From: Thermaurantiacus tibetensis
GTDB taxonomy: Bacteria > Pseudomonadota > Alphaproteobacteria > Sphingomonadales > Sphingomonadaceae
Reading direction: 5' to 3'
Length of the DNA: 64,000 nt
Assembly: GCF_015354055.1 (NCBI RefSeq)
Contig: NZ_JACHTM010000002.1
Location: forward strand, 372,001-436,000
The notes below the pieces were generated by a model. That model worked only from the letters and a program-made list of their open reading frames with translations. It did no database searches and was not told the DNA's origin. Below, one piece after another: positions 17,986-26,293 of this stretch (positions within the stretch are counted from its first letter, which is position 1; each line of letters starts with the position of its first letter). The translations under genes and the position numbers were made by a program.

Positions 17986-18021
17986 CTTGCGGCCGGCCTA
18001 CGCTTCGGCCCGTTCATCCTG

Positions 18022-18060
18022 TTGACAGGTTCGCGCGAAGGCCGCAACTTGTCCGGACAA
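18022..18060 (+). promoter_or_regulatory. Candidate promoter and operator of the TonB/amine-oxidase operon
   Basis: A consensus -35 hexamer TTGACA is at 18022-18027. A -10 at about 18045-18050 (CAACTT) is weak. Overlapping it is the perfect 12-bp palindrome TTGTCCGGACAA at 18049-18060, positioned where a repressor would block initiation. The TTGT-N4-ACAA form resembles operators of GntR/FadR-type regulators; no regulator gene lies nearby. Confidence 0.55.
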
Positions 18061-18100
18061 ATCCGGCGAAGCCGGAACACTTCGGGCCAGGGAGACGGGG

Positions 18101-20743
18101 ATGCTGGAGGATCATGTTTCGGTTCGGGGCGCCGTTCTTTCCGGCGTGGCTGGCGTTGCCCTCCTGCTCGGCGCGCTGCCGGGCGCAGCGCCGGCTGCTC
18201 ACGCGCAGGAGACGGCATCGGCCTCCGGCTCCCCCAACGACATCATCGTCACCGCGCGCAAGCGCGAGGAGCGGTTGCAGGATGTGCCGCTCTCGATCAC
18301 TGCGGTCAGCGCCGACACGATCGAGCGGCAGACGCTGCGCTCGGTCAACGACATTGCCGACCTGACCCCGGGCCTTTCCTACCGCCAGGCCTTCGGCCGC
18401 AACTTCGACCGCCCCGTCATCCGCGGCATGTCGAACATCCAGGGCGCGCCCAACGCCGCCTTCTTCCTCGACGGCGTGTTCGTCCTCGGCTCGCTCTCCG
18501 CCTACAATCTCGACACGCTCGAACGCGTCGAGGTCATCAAGGGCCCGCAGGCGGCGCTGTTCGGCCGCGCCACCTTCGCGGGTGCCATCAACTTCATCAC
18601 CCGCCAGCCCGACAACGAGTTCCGCGGCCGGGCAGCGCTCAGCCTCGGCGAGGATGGGCTTCGCGAGCTCTCGGCCTTTGCCTCGGCGCCGATCCTGCGC
18701 GACCGGCTCTACGCCGAGATCAACGGCCGCGTCTGGCGGTTCGGCGGCCAGTACGAGAATCTCGCTGATCCTGCCGAGAAGCTCGGCCGGGAGAAGTCCA
18801 ACTCGGTCGGCATGACGCTGCGCGCCACGCCCAACGAGACGCTGAACATCGTCGCCCGGGTCCACTACATGGAGGACCAGGACGGGCATTTCCCCATCGC
18901 ACTGCTTGGCCGTATCCCCGGCCAGACGCTCCCCGTCCCCGGCGAGCTCGTCAACAACGGCGCGCTCAACTGCTTCCTGCCCGAGATCATCGGCGTGGGC
19001 CCGGCGCCGGCACGCCGGCCGGTCGCCCGCACCCGCACCCGCGGCTATTTCTGCGGCGAGATCGGCTCGCTCGACCAATATTCCCTCAGCACCAGCGTCT
19101 ACCGGGCCGCCGGCTTCCCCCACGCGCTCGACCGGCGCACCATCCGCACCAGCCTGCGCATCGACCAAGAGCTCGGGGACTGGACGCTGGTTGGCATCGG
19201 CGCCTGGAACCGCTTCCGCCAGACGACCGCCGTCGACCAGGACTATACCGAACGGCGCGTGCTCGGTTTCGAGACCATCACCGGCTCGGGCGCGCGCGAC
19301 GTCTCGGGCGAGGTCAAGCTGCTGAGCCCTGCCGATACGCGGCTGCGCGGCCTGGTTGGCGCCTACATCTACCGCGAGCGCAGCCTCGGCGACAATTTCA
19401 GCGCCGCACTCACCTTCCCCGGGCCTCCGCCGCGGCCCTGGGTCATCGGCGACGACCCGGCCCGCATCGTCCGCAACGCGGTCTTCCGCAACAACGTCGA
19501 CAACTGGGCGCTGTTCGGCCAGGTCCAGTTCGACCTGTTCGAGGGCCTCACCCTCTCGGCCGAGGGCCGCTACCAGGAGGATGATCTCGAGACCATCGGC
19601 ACCTCGACGGCAACCGTCGGCACCACCACCTTCCGCCGTAACATTCGGGCGCCGCTTGGTGTTGCCACCTACAAGAGCTTCCTGCCGCGCTTCACCGTCG
19701 ACTACCGCCTCTCCGACACGGTCATGGTCTACGGCGTGGCGGCCAAGGGCAACAAGCCCGGCGGCTTCAACTCCGGCGCCTACAACGCCATCTACGACGA
19801 CAGCGAGGTCGCCCGCCTCGTCGGCCTCGGCCTCGACACCTTCAGGGAGGAGGAAGCCTGGAGCTACGAGATCGGCGCCAAGACCGAGCTGTTCGACCGC
19901 CGCCTCACCCTCAATGGCGCCTTCTACTACATCGACTGGAAGAACCAGCAGCTGACCGAGACCATCCAGGTCCAGCGCCGCGACGGGGTGCTCGGCTCGC
20001 TCTCCTTCACCTCGAACGTCGGCCGCTCGGAAGTGAAGGGCTTCGAGCTCGAGAGCGCCTGGCGGGCGACCGACTGGCTTTCGCTCCGCCTCGGCTACGC
20101 CTTCATCGACGCGAAGATCAAGAACTTCATCGCCGACGACCAGGCCGACCTCTACATCACTGCGGCCGATCTGGCCGCGCTCAACGCCCGGGCACCGCTG
20201 CCCCCCTTCCAGGCGCCGGGCTCGCCGGGCTATGCCGACTATCTCGCCGCGCTCGCGGCGGCCGCGCCGGCCCGCTTCGCTGCCGTCAACGAGCTTCTTG
20301 CGCTGCGCGGCAATGCCCGTGGCAACACGCTGCCGCGCTCGCCCAAGCACCAGCTGACGCTGGGAGGCGACGCCGACTTCGAGCTTGGCAACCGCGTCTC
20401 CGCCTTCCTGAGCGCCAACCTTGCCTATGAATCCCGCCGCTTCATCCAGGTCGACAACCTCGGCTGGTCGGGCGACAGCTGGAATCTCAACCTCCGCGGC
20501 GGCCTCGAGCGCGACGGCTGGAGCGTCTCGGTCTTCGTCACCAACGCCCTCAATGATCGCACGCCGGTCGACATCCTGCGCTCGATCGACACTGGCCAGA
20601 CCTTCTTCCGCCCGGCGCTGCGGCCCGGCGAAGCGATCGCCTTCCTCCTCGGCCAGAACGTCTCCTCGGCCAACATCCGCGACTTCGCGGTGACCCCGCC
20701 GCGGCTGCGCAACGTCGGCGCCACGCTCGCCAAGCGGTTCTAA
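18101..20743 (+). CDS. TonB-dependent outer-membrane receptor
   Basis: An 880-aa receptor of the type common in sphingomonads. The signal peptide ends at about residue 36 (AAHAQ). Next comes NDIIVTARKREERLQDVPLS, the usual start of the plug, then GLSYRQAFGRNFDRPVIRG and RVEVIKGPQAALFGRATFAG from the plug. The remainder is a beta-barrel with C-terminal aromatic residue (LAKRF). A GGGAGACGGGG ribosome site precedes the ATG. It is the first gene of a tight operon with gaps of 2-12 bp or overlaps through 25101, so it probably imports the substrate of those exported enzymes. Confidence 0.93.
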   Translation: MLEDHVSVRGAVLSGVAGVALLLGALPGAAPAAHAQETASASGSPNDIIVTARKREERLQDVPLSITAVSADTIERQTLRSVNDIADLTPGLSYRQAFGRNFDRPVIRGMSNIQGAPNAAFFLDGVFVLGSLSAYNLDTLERVEVIKGPQAALFGRATFAGAINFITRQPDNEFRGRAALSLGEDGLRELSAFASAPILRDRLYAEINGRVWRFGGQYENLADPAEKLGREKSNSVGMTLRATPNETLNIVARVHYMEDQDGHFPIALLGRIPGQTLPVPGELVNNGALNCFLPEIIGVGPAPARRPVARTRTRGYFCGEIGSLDQYSLSTSVYRAAGFPHALDRRTIRTSLRIDQELGDWTLVGIGAWNRFRQTTAVDQDYTERRVLGFETITGSGARDVSGEVKLLSPADTRLRGLVGAYIYRERSLGDNFSAALTFPGPPPRPWVIGDDPARIVRNAVFRNNVDNWALFGQVQFDLFEGLTLSAEGRYQEDDLETIGTSTATVGTTTFRRNIRAPLGVATYKSFLPRFTVDYRLSDTVMVYGVAAKGNKPGGFNSGAYNAIYDDSEVARLVGLGLDTFREEEAWSYEIGAKTELFDRRLTLNGAFYYIDWKNQQLTETIQVQRRDGVLGSLSFTSNVGRSEVKGFELESAWRATDWLSLRLGYAFIDAKIKNFIADDQADLYITAADLAALNARAPLPPFQAPGSPGYADYLAALAAAAPARFAAVNELLALRGNARGNTLPRSPKHQLTLGGDADFELGNRVSAFLSANLAYESRRFIQVDNLGWSGDSWNLNLRGGLERDGWSVSVFVTNALNDRTPVDILRSIDTGQTFFRPALRPGEAIAFLLGQNVSSANIRDFAVTPPRLRNVGATLAKRF

Positions 20744-20747
20744 GCGC

Positions 20748-21599
20748 GTGAAGGCGCTCGCCGCGGCGGCCCTCCTTGCCGTGACCACCGCGGCACGGGC
20801 CCAGGGCACCGACCAGCCGCCGGCCGAGCGCGACCTCATGGTGATTGCCCGCTGGCTCCCGGGCCAGTGGGATTCCATCGAGCAGGCCTATTTCGAGGGC
20901 CGCCGCAACCGGCCCGGCGGCACCGAGGCCGACGCCGTCACCCACCCCCGCCAGGCCCTTGCCATCGCCGCCGACCCGGCCGACCCCCGCGCCTTCCGCG
21001 TGACGCGCGGTACGGCCACCGAGACCTGGCGCCTCGTGCCCGCGGGCGATCTCGTCCGGCTCGAGACCGACCGCCCCGGCGTCTGCCCCCTGCTCCTCCT
21101 CCGCGAGGCGGGACAGTTCGGCGGCAGCGCCGCCCCCGGCTGCCGCGGCGAGCGCCGCACCCTGCTCCTTGCCGAGGGCGTGCTCCTCGAGGGGCCGGGG
21201 GACGACCGCGCCCGCCTCGCCCGCTTCCGCCGCGCGCGCAGCTTCACCTGCCATGTCGACATCCCCGGAGTCGGCGGCGGCCGCGCCATCCCCTTCCGCC
21301 GCCACGGGCCCTTCACGCTTCCCGACCAGGGTGGCGAGGCCGTCTTCACCACCGCCGAGGAGCCCCCGCGCACGCTCGCCATCCGCCTGAGGAACGTCGC
21401 CTGGGCCTACAACAATGCGCCGGGCGTCTTCACCCGCAATTCGCTCACCCTCTATGTCGCCGAAGTGGAGGACGGCGCCCGCCGTGAAATCGCCTATGGC
21501 TGGACCGAGCCAAGCGCGGGCCGCATCGGCCTCAACCTGAAGCAGCTGCTCGTCAACTGCGCGATCGTGCCGCCCGAAGCGGCGGAGCCGGAGTTCTGA
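20748..21599 (+). CDS. Exported CpcT/CpeT-like protein
   Basis: A 283-aa protein with GTG start and a Sec signal (MKALAAAALLAVTTAARAQ). The segment DLMVIARWLPGQWDSIEQA and the later YNNAPGVFTRNSLTLYVAEV resemble the beta-barrel CpcT/CpeT chromophore-lyase family, which binds linear tetrapyrroles in cyanobacteria; exported homologues of unknown role occur in other bacteria. The assignment rests on short motifs and is tentative. It lies 4 bp after the TonB receptor and 2 bp before the flavoenzyme, so a role in ligand binding or handling in the periplasm is a reasonable inference. Confidence 0.6.
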   Translation: MKALAAAALLAVTTAARAQGTDQPPAERDLMVIARWLPGQWDSIEQAYFEGRRNRPGGTEADAVTHPRQALAIAADPADPRAFRVTRGTATETWRLVPAGDLVRLETDRPGVCPLLLLREAGQFGGSAAPGCRGERRTLLLAEGVLLEGPGDDRARLARFRRARSFTCHVDIPGVGGGRAIPFRRHGPFTLPDQGGEAVFTTAEEPPRTLAIRLRNVAWAYNNAPGVFTRNSLTLYVAEVEDGARREIAYGWTEPSAGRIGLNLKQLLVNCAIVPPEAAEPEF

Positions 21600-21601
21600 C
21601 C

Positions 21602-23050
21602 ATGCCCGACCGCCGCACCGTTCTTGCCGCCGGCGCTGCGCTCGCCACCGCTGCCCTTGCCCCCGGGCGCGCTCTGGCCGCCGCCTCCGCCTCCGGAACT
21701 GCCGAGACGGCCGACGTCATCGTCGTCGGCGCCGGCCTTGCTGGCCTCGAGGCCGCGCTCGTCCTTGCCGAGGCGGGCGCGCGCGTCCTCGTGCTCGAGG
21801 GCCGCGAGCGCGCCGGCGGGCGGCTGTGGACCCTCGACGACGTGCCCGGCCGGCCCGAGGCCGGCGGCAACGGCATCGGCAGCGGCTATGCCCGGCTCGT
21901 CGACCGCGCCCGGAGCCTCGGCCTCGCCCTCGTCGACGTGCGCGAGCGCACCGAATTCACCGCCGACTCGACCGTGATCGGCCTGCGCGGCGAGCTCATC
22001 CCGCTCGCCCGCTGGGAGAGCCATCCTCTCAACCCCTATTCGGGCGAGATGCGGGCGCGCCCGCCGTGGAGCGTCAGCTTCTCGGCGCTCCGCCCCTTCA
22101 ACCCGCTCCCCGAGGCGGCCGCCTGGCGCGACCCGGCGATGGCGGTCCACGACCGCCCGGTTGCCGCCCTCCTCCTCGAGAAGGGCTGGAGCGCGGACTC
22201 TCTCCGCCTGGGCTTCGCCACCAACCCGAGCTACGCCAACTCCGCGCACGACATGTCGGCGCTCATGTGGTTCCACATCTTCCGCAACGCCGAGCTCATG
22301 TCGGCTGCCGGGCCCGGCGCCTTCGCGATTGCCGGCGGCAACCAGCGCCTGCCCGATGCCATGGCCCGCGCACTCGGGGAGAAGGTGCGCTTCGGCACTG
22401 TCGTCCGCCGGATCGAGGCGGACGACCGGGGCGTGACCCTTCTCGCGGAAGACGGCCGCAGCTTCCGCGCCGGGCAGGTCATCGTGACCCTTCCGGCAAG
22501 CGCGCTGCGCCTCGTCAGCTTCTCGCCAGCCCTTCCGCCGCTGCAGCAGGAAGGAATCGACCTCCTGCCCTACAACCGCGTGTTCCAGGCCCATTTCGTC
22601 CCCCGCCGCCGCTTCTGGGAGGAGGATGGCCTGCCGCCCTCGATGTGGACCGACACGCTCGCCGGCCGCTTCGTCGCGCTGCGCTACGGGCCCGACCGGC
22701 GCGAGGTGACGAGCCTCGTCGCCTTCGTCTCGGGCTTCCAGGCCGACCGGCTGGACCGGATGGAGCCGGCTGCCGCCACCGCCGCCATCCTCGCCGACCT
22801 CGCCCGGCTCCGCCCCGCGACCAGGGGGGCGCTGCGCCCGCTGCGTACCCTCTCCTGGGCGCGCGACCCGCTTGCCGGCGGCGCCTATGCCTGCTGGGCG
22901 CCGGGCCAGATCGCCCGCTTCGCCAGCGCGCTGCCGAAGGCGGCGGGCCGGATCCACTTCGCCGGCGAGCACACCGCCGAAGTCGCCCGCGGCATGGAGG
23001 GCGCGATGGAATCCGGCCAGCGCGCTGCGCTTGAGATCCTGACTGCCTGA
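21602..23050 (+). CDS. TAT-exported flavin monoamine oxidase-family protein
   Basis: A 482-aa FAD-dependent amine oxidase. The N-terminus carries a twin-arginine signal (DRRTVLAAGAALATAALA). The dinucleotide-binding motif VIVVGAGLAGLEAALVL begins near residue 39, followed by the GGR motif in RAGGRLW. The C-terminal FAD motif is HFAGEHTAEVARGMEGAMES. The substrate is unknown; family members oxidise primary and polyamines or L-amino acids, or desaturate carotenoids. TAT export fits a cofactor-loaded enzyme folded before export. Third gene of the operon; electrons could pass to oxygen or to the upstream cytochrome c. Confidence 0.9.
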   Translation: MPDRRTVLAAGAALATAALAPGRALAAASASGTAETADVIVVGAGLAGLEAALVLAEAGARVLVLEGRERAGGRLWTLDDVPGRPEAGGNGIGSGYARLVDRARSLGLALVDVRERTEFTADSTVIGLRGELIPLARWESHPLNPYSGEMRARPPWSVSFSALRPFNPLPEAAAWRDPAMAVHDRPVAALLLEKGWSADSLRLGFATNPSYANSAHDMSALMWFHIFRNAELMSAAGPGAFAIAGGNQRLPDAMARALGEKVRFGTVVRRIEADDRGVTLLAEDGRSFRAGQVIVTLPASALRLVSFSPALPPLQQEGIDLLPYNRVFQAHFVPRRRFWEEDGLPPSMWTDTLAGRFVALRYGPDRREVTSLVAFVSGFQADRLDRMEPAAATAAILADLARLRPATRGALRPLRTLSWARDPLAGGAYACWAPGQIARFASALPKAAGRIHFAGEHTAEVARGMEGAMESGQRAALEILTA

Positions 23051-23062
23051 GAGAGAGCCCCC

Positions 23063-23950
23063 ATGGACCGACGCGACGCCCTCCACCTCCTCGGCCTCTC
23101 GGCCGCCGGCCTTTCCGCCGCGGCGCTCGCCGCCGTGCCTGCCGCTGCCGCACCCCGCCGCGCACGCGGTCCGGCCCCCTCCCTGCCGCTCGACGACCCG
23201 CGCTTCCACATGCTGACGCTTGCGAAGCTCCAGGGCGATCTCTCGGGCCGCCCGCTCTACGGCTACAGCCGCGGCAAGGTGTTCGGCCTGACGCCCGGCG
23301 AGGGCCTGCCGATCGCCGACTATGGCCGCCGCCTCTACGATTACGAGGGGGGCAGCGTGTCGCGCTCGCGCCTGCTCCCCGACGGCAATGTCGAGACGGT
23401 CTCGCGGAGCTTCCTCTTCTATACCGACCCGGAGACGGGCGCCTATCTCTCCGAATGGACCAACCCGGTCACCGGCCGGACCGTGCCGGTCCCGCCGTTC
23501 CGCGGCGGCATCTCGGGCTCGGTGCTCACGCCCACGGGGCCGAAGGTCAGCGCCAACTTCACCATGGAGTCGACCGTCTTCGGCCGGCCGCCGCGGCTCG
23601 AGTTCGTGACCATGGGCGATGTCACCTTCGTCAGCCGCGTCGCCTTCACCCGCTGGACACCCAAGGGCGCGACCAGGGCCCGCACCGAATATACCCAGGA
23701 CGACTGGGTGGTCGCAACCGCCGACCTCCTCGACCCGAAGCGCACCAGCCTTCCCGCGACCAGCGCCTGGACCAGCCAGACCGAGTGGCAGACCTGGCTC
23801 GAGATGCCGCCCGGCACGCCCGGCGCCCAGCTCTGGCGCGCGGTCGGCATGAAGACCCACCGCCTCGAGGATCTCCCGCCCGCCTTCCTCGCTGAGGTCG
23901 CAGCGAAGCACCCGGGCATCCTCACCGATCCGCTCGAGTTCCAGCCATGA
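23063..23950 (+). CDS. TAT-exported DUF1838-family protein
   Basis: A 295-aa protein. A twin-arginine-like signal (MDRRDALHLLGLSAAGLSAA) ends in AAAA near residue 29. The domain contains KLQGDLSGRPLYGYSRGKVF, FLFYTDPETGAYLSEWTNP and TEYTQDDWV, which match the DUF1838 pattern. No biochemical function is established for the family. It lies 12 bp after the amine oxidase gene and overlaps the nitrilase-like gene by 4 bases, so it belongs to the same exported set. Confidence 0.82.
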   Translation: MDRRDALHLLGLSAAGLSAAALAAVPAAAAPRRARGPAPSLPLDDPRFHMLTLAKLQGDLSGRPLYGYSRGKVFGLTPGEGLPIADYGRRLYDYEGGSVSRSRLLPDGNVETVSRSFLFYTDPETGAYLSEWTNPVTGRTVPVPPFRGGISGSVLTPTGPKVSANFTMESTVFGRPPRLEFVTMGDVTFVSRVAFTRWTPKGATRARTEYTQDDWVVATADLLDPKRTSLPATSAWTSQTEWQTWLEMPPGTPGAQLWRAVGMKTHRLEDLPPAFLAEVAAKHPGILTDPLEFQP

Positions 23951-25101
23951 CCGACCCGCTTGCAGACATCTCCCGCCGGACGCTTCTCACCGGCCTTGCC
24001 GCCGGCACGGGGGCCGCTGCCCTCCCGACCGCCCCCGCCTCTGCCGCCATGGGGCGCGGGCCCGATGCCATCTCGGTGCGCGCGGACGGCACCTACGAGA
24101 CGGTGCCGCTCGCCCGGCCGGTGGTGCGGCTCGGAATCGTCCAGAGCCGGGTCCGCCCGATCGACGGCACGAGCGCGGCCGCCGCCCGCCGCGGCCGGGC
24201 CGAGAACCTCGCCCACATGCTCGAGCTCATCGACGCCGCCCAGGCCTATGGCGGCGGCGCCGACCTCCTCTTCTTCCACGAATTCCCGATCACCGGCTGG
24301 TCCTGGGAGTGGGACCGGCGGCAGGCGCTCAACGTCGCCATCGACATCCCCGGCGAGGAGACCGAGGCGATCGCCGCGCGCGCCCGCCGCCATGGCTGCT
24401 GGATTGTCTTCGGCTCCTACGCCCGCGACCCGGACTGGCCCGGCCACCTGCTCTCCATCACCACGCTCATCGACAGCGAGGGCCGGATCGCCGACAAGCA
24501 CTGGAAGGCGCGCAACATCATCGGCGTCTTCGCCGGCTTCGAGCTGTTCACCACCACCATCCACAATGTGCTCGACCGCTATGTCGAGATGTATGGCCGC
24601 GACGCGGTGGTCCCCGTCACCCGCACGCCGCTCGGCAACCTCGCCACCACGTCCACCCAGCGCGAGTTCGAATATGTGCGGGCCATGGCGATGAAGGGCG
24701 CGGAGATCATCCTGCGCACGGCGAGCGGCGGCTTCTCCGAGCTCGATGTCCAGGCCACCAGCTACTACAACGGCGTCTACACCGCCATCTGCAACAACGC
24801 CATCTCGCCCGGCATCCGCGGCTTCTTCGAGGCCGCCGGCGGCGGCGGCTCGGCGCTCTACGGCCCCCGCGGCGAGGTGGTGGCGAAGGCGAAGACCCAG
24901 GTGGAGGAGCTGGTGCTCGCGCCCATCCCGATCGCCGAGTTCCGCGCCCGCCACCGCCAGCCGAACGTCCACACCGATCTCGTGCTGGCCGAATACCAGG
25001 CGCACCGCTCCCGCCATGCCCCCGGCCTCTTTCTCGGCACCCTTCCGCCCGACGGCAAGGCCGCGCTCGACTATCTCTCCCGGCAGAGCCGCTGGAACTA
25101 G
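23947..25101 (+). CDS. TAT-exported nitrilase-fold protein lacking the catalytic cysteine
   Basis: A 384-aa carbon-nitrogen hydrolase homologue closest in pattern to aliphatic amidases. A TAT signal (SRRTLLTGLAAGTGAAALP) begins at residue 9. The catalytic glutamate is Glu112 in FFHEFPITGW and the lysine Lys187 in DKHWKARN. The nucleophile strand, followed by AMAMKGAEIILR as in amidases, reads LATTSTQREFEY, so Thr/Ser (residues 234-237) occupy the cysteine position. It may be an inactive binding protein, or use Ser/Thr. Last gene of the operon, ending 3 bp from the convergent VOC gene. Confidence 0.87.
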   Translation: MTDPLADISRRTLLTGLAAGTGAAALPTAPASAAMGRGPDAISVRADGTYETVPLARPVVRLGIVQSRVRPIDGTSAAAARRGRAENLAHMLELIDAAQAYGGGADLLFFHEFPITGWSWEWDRRQALNVAIDIPGEETEAIAARARRHGCWIVFGSYARDPDWPGHLLSITTLIDSEGRIADKHWKARNIIGVFAGFELFTTTIHNVLDRYVEMYGRDAVVPVTRTPLGNLATTSTQREFEYVRAMAMKGAEIILRTASGGFSELDVQATSYYNGVYTAICNNAISPGIRGFFEAAGGGGSALYGPRGEVVAKAKTQVEELVLAPIPIAEFRARHRQPNVHTDLVLAEYQAHRSRHAPGLFLGTLPPDGKAALDYLSRQSRWN

Positions 25102-25104
25102 GGG

Positions 25105-26247
25105 TCAGCAGGCCGAGGCAGTGCGCGCGACAAGCTCGACGAGGAGGCCGTCGCCGCCGTCGAGCACCAGGCTCCGGCGGCAGCCGGTGCCATCGGGCAC
25201 GTCGGCCGGCCCGGCGCGAACCGCAACGCCCGCCGCCCGCGCGGCTTGCGCCCGAAGGCCAAGATCGTCGGCCACCTCGAAGCTCCACATGGCAAGCCCG
25301 CGCGCTGCGAACCCTCCCGGCGCCACCGCCGGCCGGGCATTGGCCTTGAGGCGCATCAGGATGACATAGCCGCTCGCCGCGCCGGGGGCGAACCACTGCT
25401 GGAAATCGAACTTCGTGCCGGCGGGAAGGCCGAGGCCGCCCTCGGGTCCTGCGCTCTCGAGCTCGACCTCGCGCCGCTTCTCGAAGCCGACCACCGAGCC
25501 CAGAAGGCGCGCGGCCGCCTCGAGGTCGGTGACCATCGCGCCCGAATAGGCCGGCCCGCCCACGCCTGCCTGATGGTCGATCGGCCCGACGGGGGCCATC
25601 TCCCCGCGGTCGATGCCGAGCGCGTAGAGGCCTTCGGGCGCCAGCAGATGGACTTCGCCCACCGTGTAGGTCGTGCCGTCGCCGCGCGGCAGGGTGATGT
25701 TGGTGAGCCCGGCCGAGGAGCGGAAGCCGAGCCCCTCGATCCGCTCGAGGAGCGCTGCGTTGCCGGCCGAGGGAAAGCCGAGCGAGAGCCCGCCGGGAAG
25801 CCTTGCGTCGTGCCCCGGCCGCGCTGCCGGCGCTTCGGGCCCCAGGCGCACGGCCCGCACCCGCGCTGCACCCGGCACGCCGGGCCGCGTGCAGGAGAGG
25901 AGCTCGACCGGGCCGTCGCCCGCTAGCCCATGGTGGCGGCGGAAATGCGTCGCTGGCTCGCCGTCGAGCCGGGCGCGGGTGCAGGCCATGCGAAGCCCGT
26001 CGCCGAAGAAGCGCGCGACCGCGTCGAGATCGGCAACGGCGAGCGTCACTTCGGCGAGCGGCGAGACCTTCGCTTCCACGCCCGCCCGTGGTGCCAGCGG
26101 ATCGGCCTGCGAACCGGGGCCCCCGCTCCCTGCCGCTCCGCCCTGGGCCGCGGCCGCAACCGAAACGGCAGAGGCAAGAATCACGGCAAATCCCCCGAAG
26201 AGCGCAGCCACGCGCCGCGCGTTGCCGGAACGGCGGCGGCGACGCAA
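25105..26247 (-). CDS. Exported VOC (glyoxalase/dioxygenase-fold) protein
   Basis: A 380-aa protein with an arginine-rich N-terminus, a hydrophobic signal segment (VAALFGGFAVILASAVSVAAAA), and two vicinal-oxygen-chelate repeats. The first begins PLAEVTLAVADLDAVARFFGDGL, the second AYSGAMVTDLEAAARLLGSVVGF. VOC proteins include glyoxalases and extradiol dioxygenases and are normally cytoplasmic, so export is unusual. It converges on the nitrilase-like gene with 3 bp between the stops and shares the exported character of that cluster, suggesting, without proof, a common substrate. Confidence 0.82.
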   Translation of the reverse strand: MRRRRRSGNARRVAALFGGFAVILASAVSVAAAAQGGAAGSGGPGSQADPLAPRAGVEAKVSPLAEVTLAVADLDAVARFFGDGLRMACTRARLDGEPATHFRRHHGLAGDGPVELLSCTRPGVPGAARVRAVRLGPEAPAARPGHDARLPGGLSLGFPSAGNAALLERIEGLGFRSSAGLTNITLPRGDGTTYTVGEVHLLAPEGLYALGIDRGEMAPVGPIDHQAGVGGPAYSGAMVTDLEAAARLLGSVVGFEKRREVELESAGPEGGLGLPAGTKFDFQQWFAPGAASGYVILMRLKANARPAVAPGGFAARGLAMWSFEVADDLGLRAQAARAAGVAVRAGPADVPDGTGCRRSLVLDGGDGLLVELVARTASAC

Positions 26248-26293
26248 GCGCGCGGAACTGGCACCGGCCGGGAAGAGGCCCTAGGTCTCCCCC

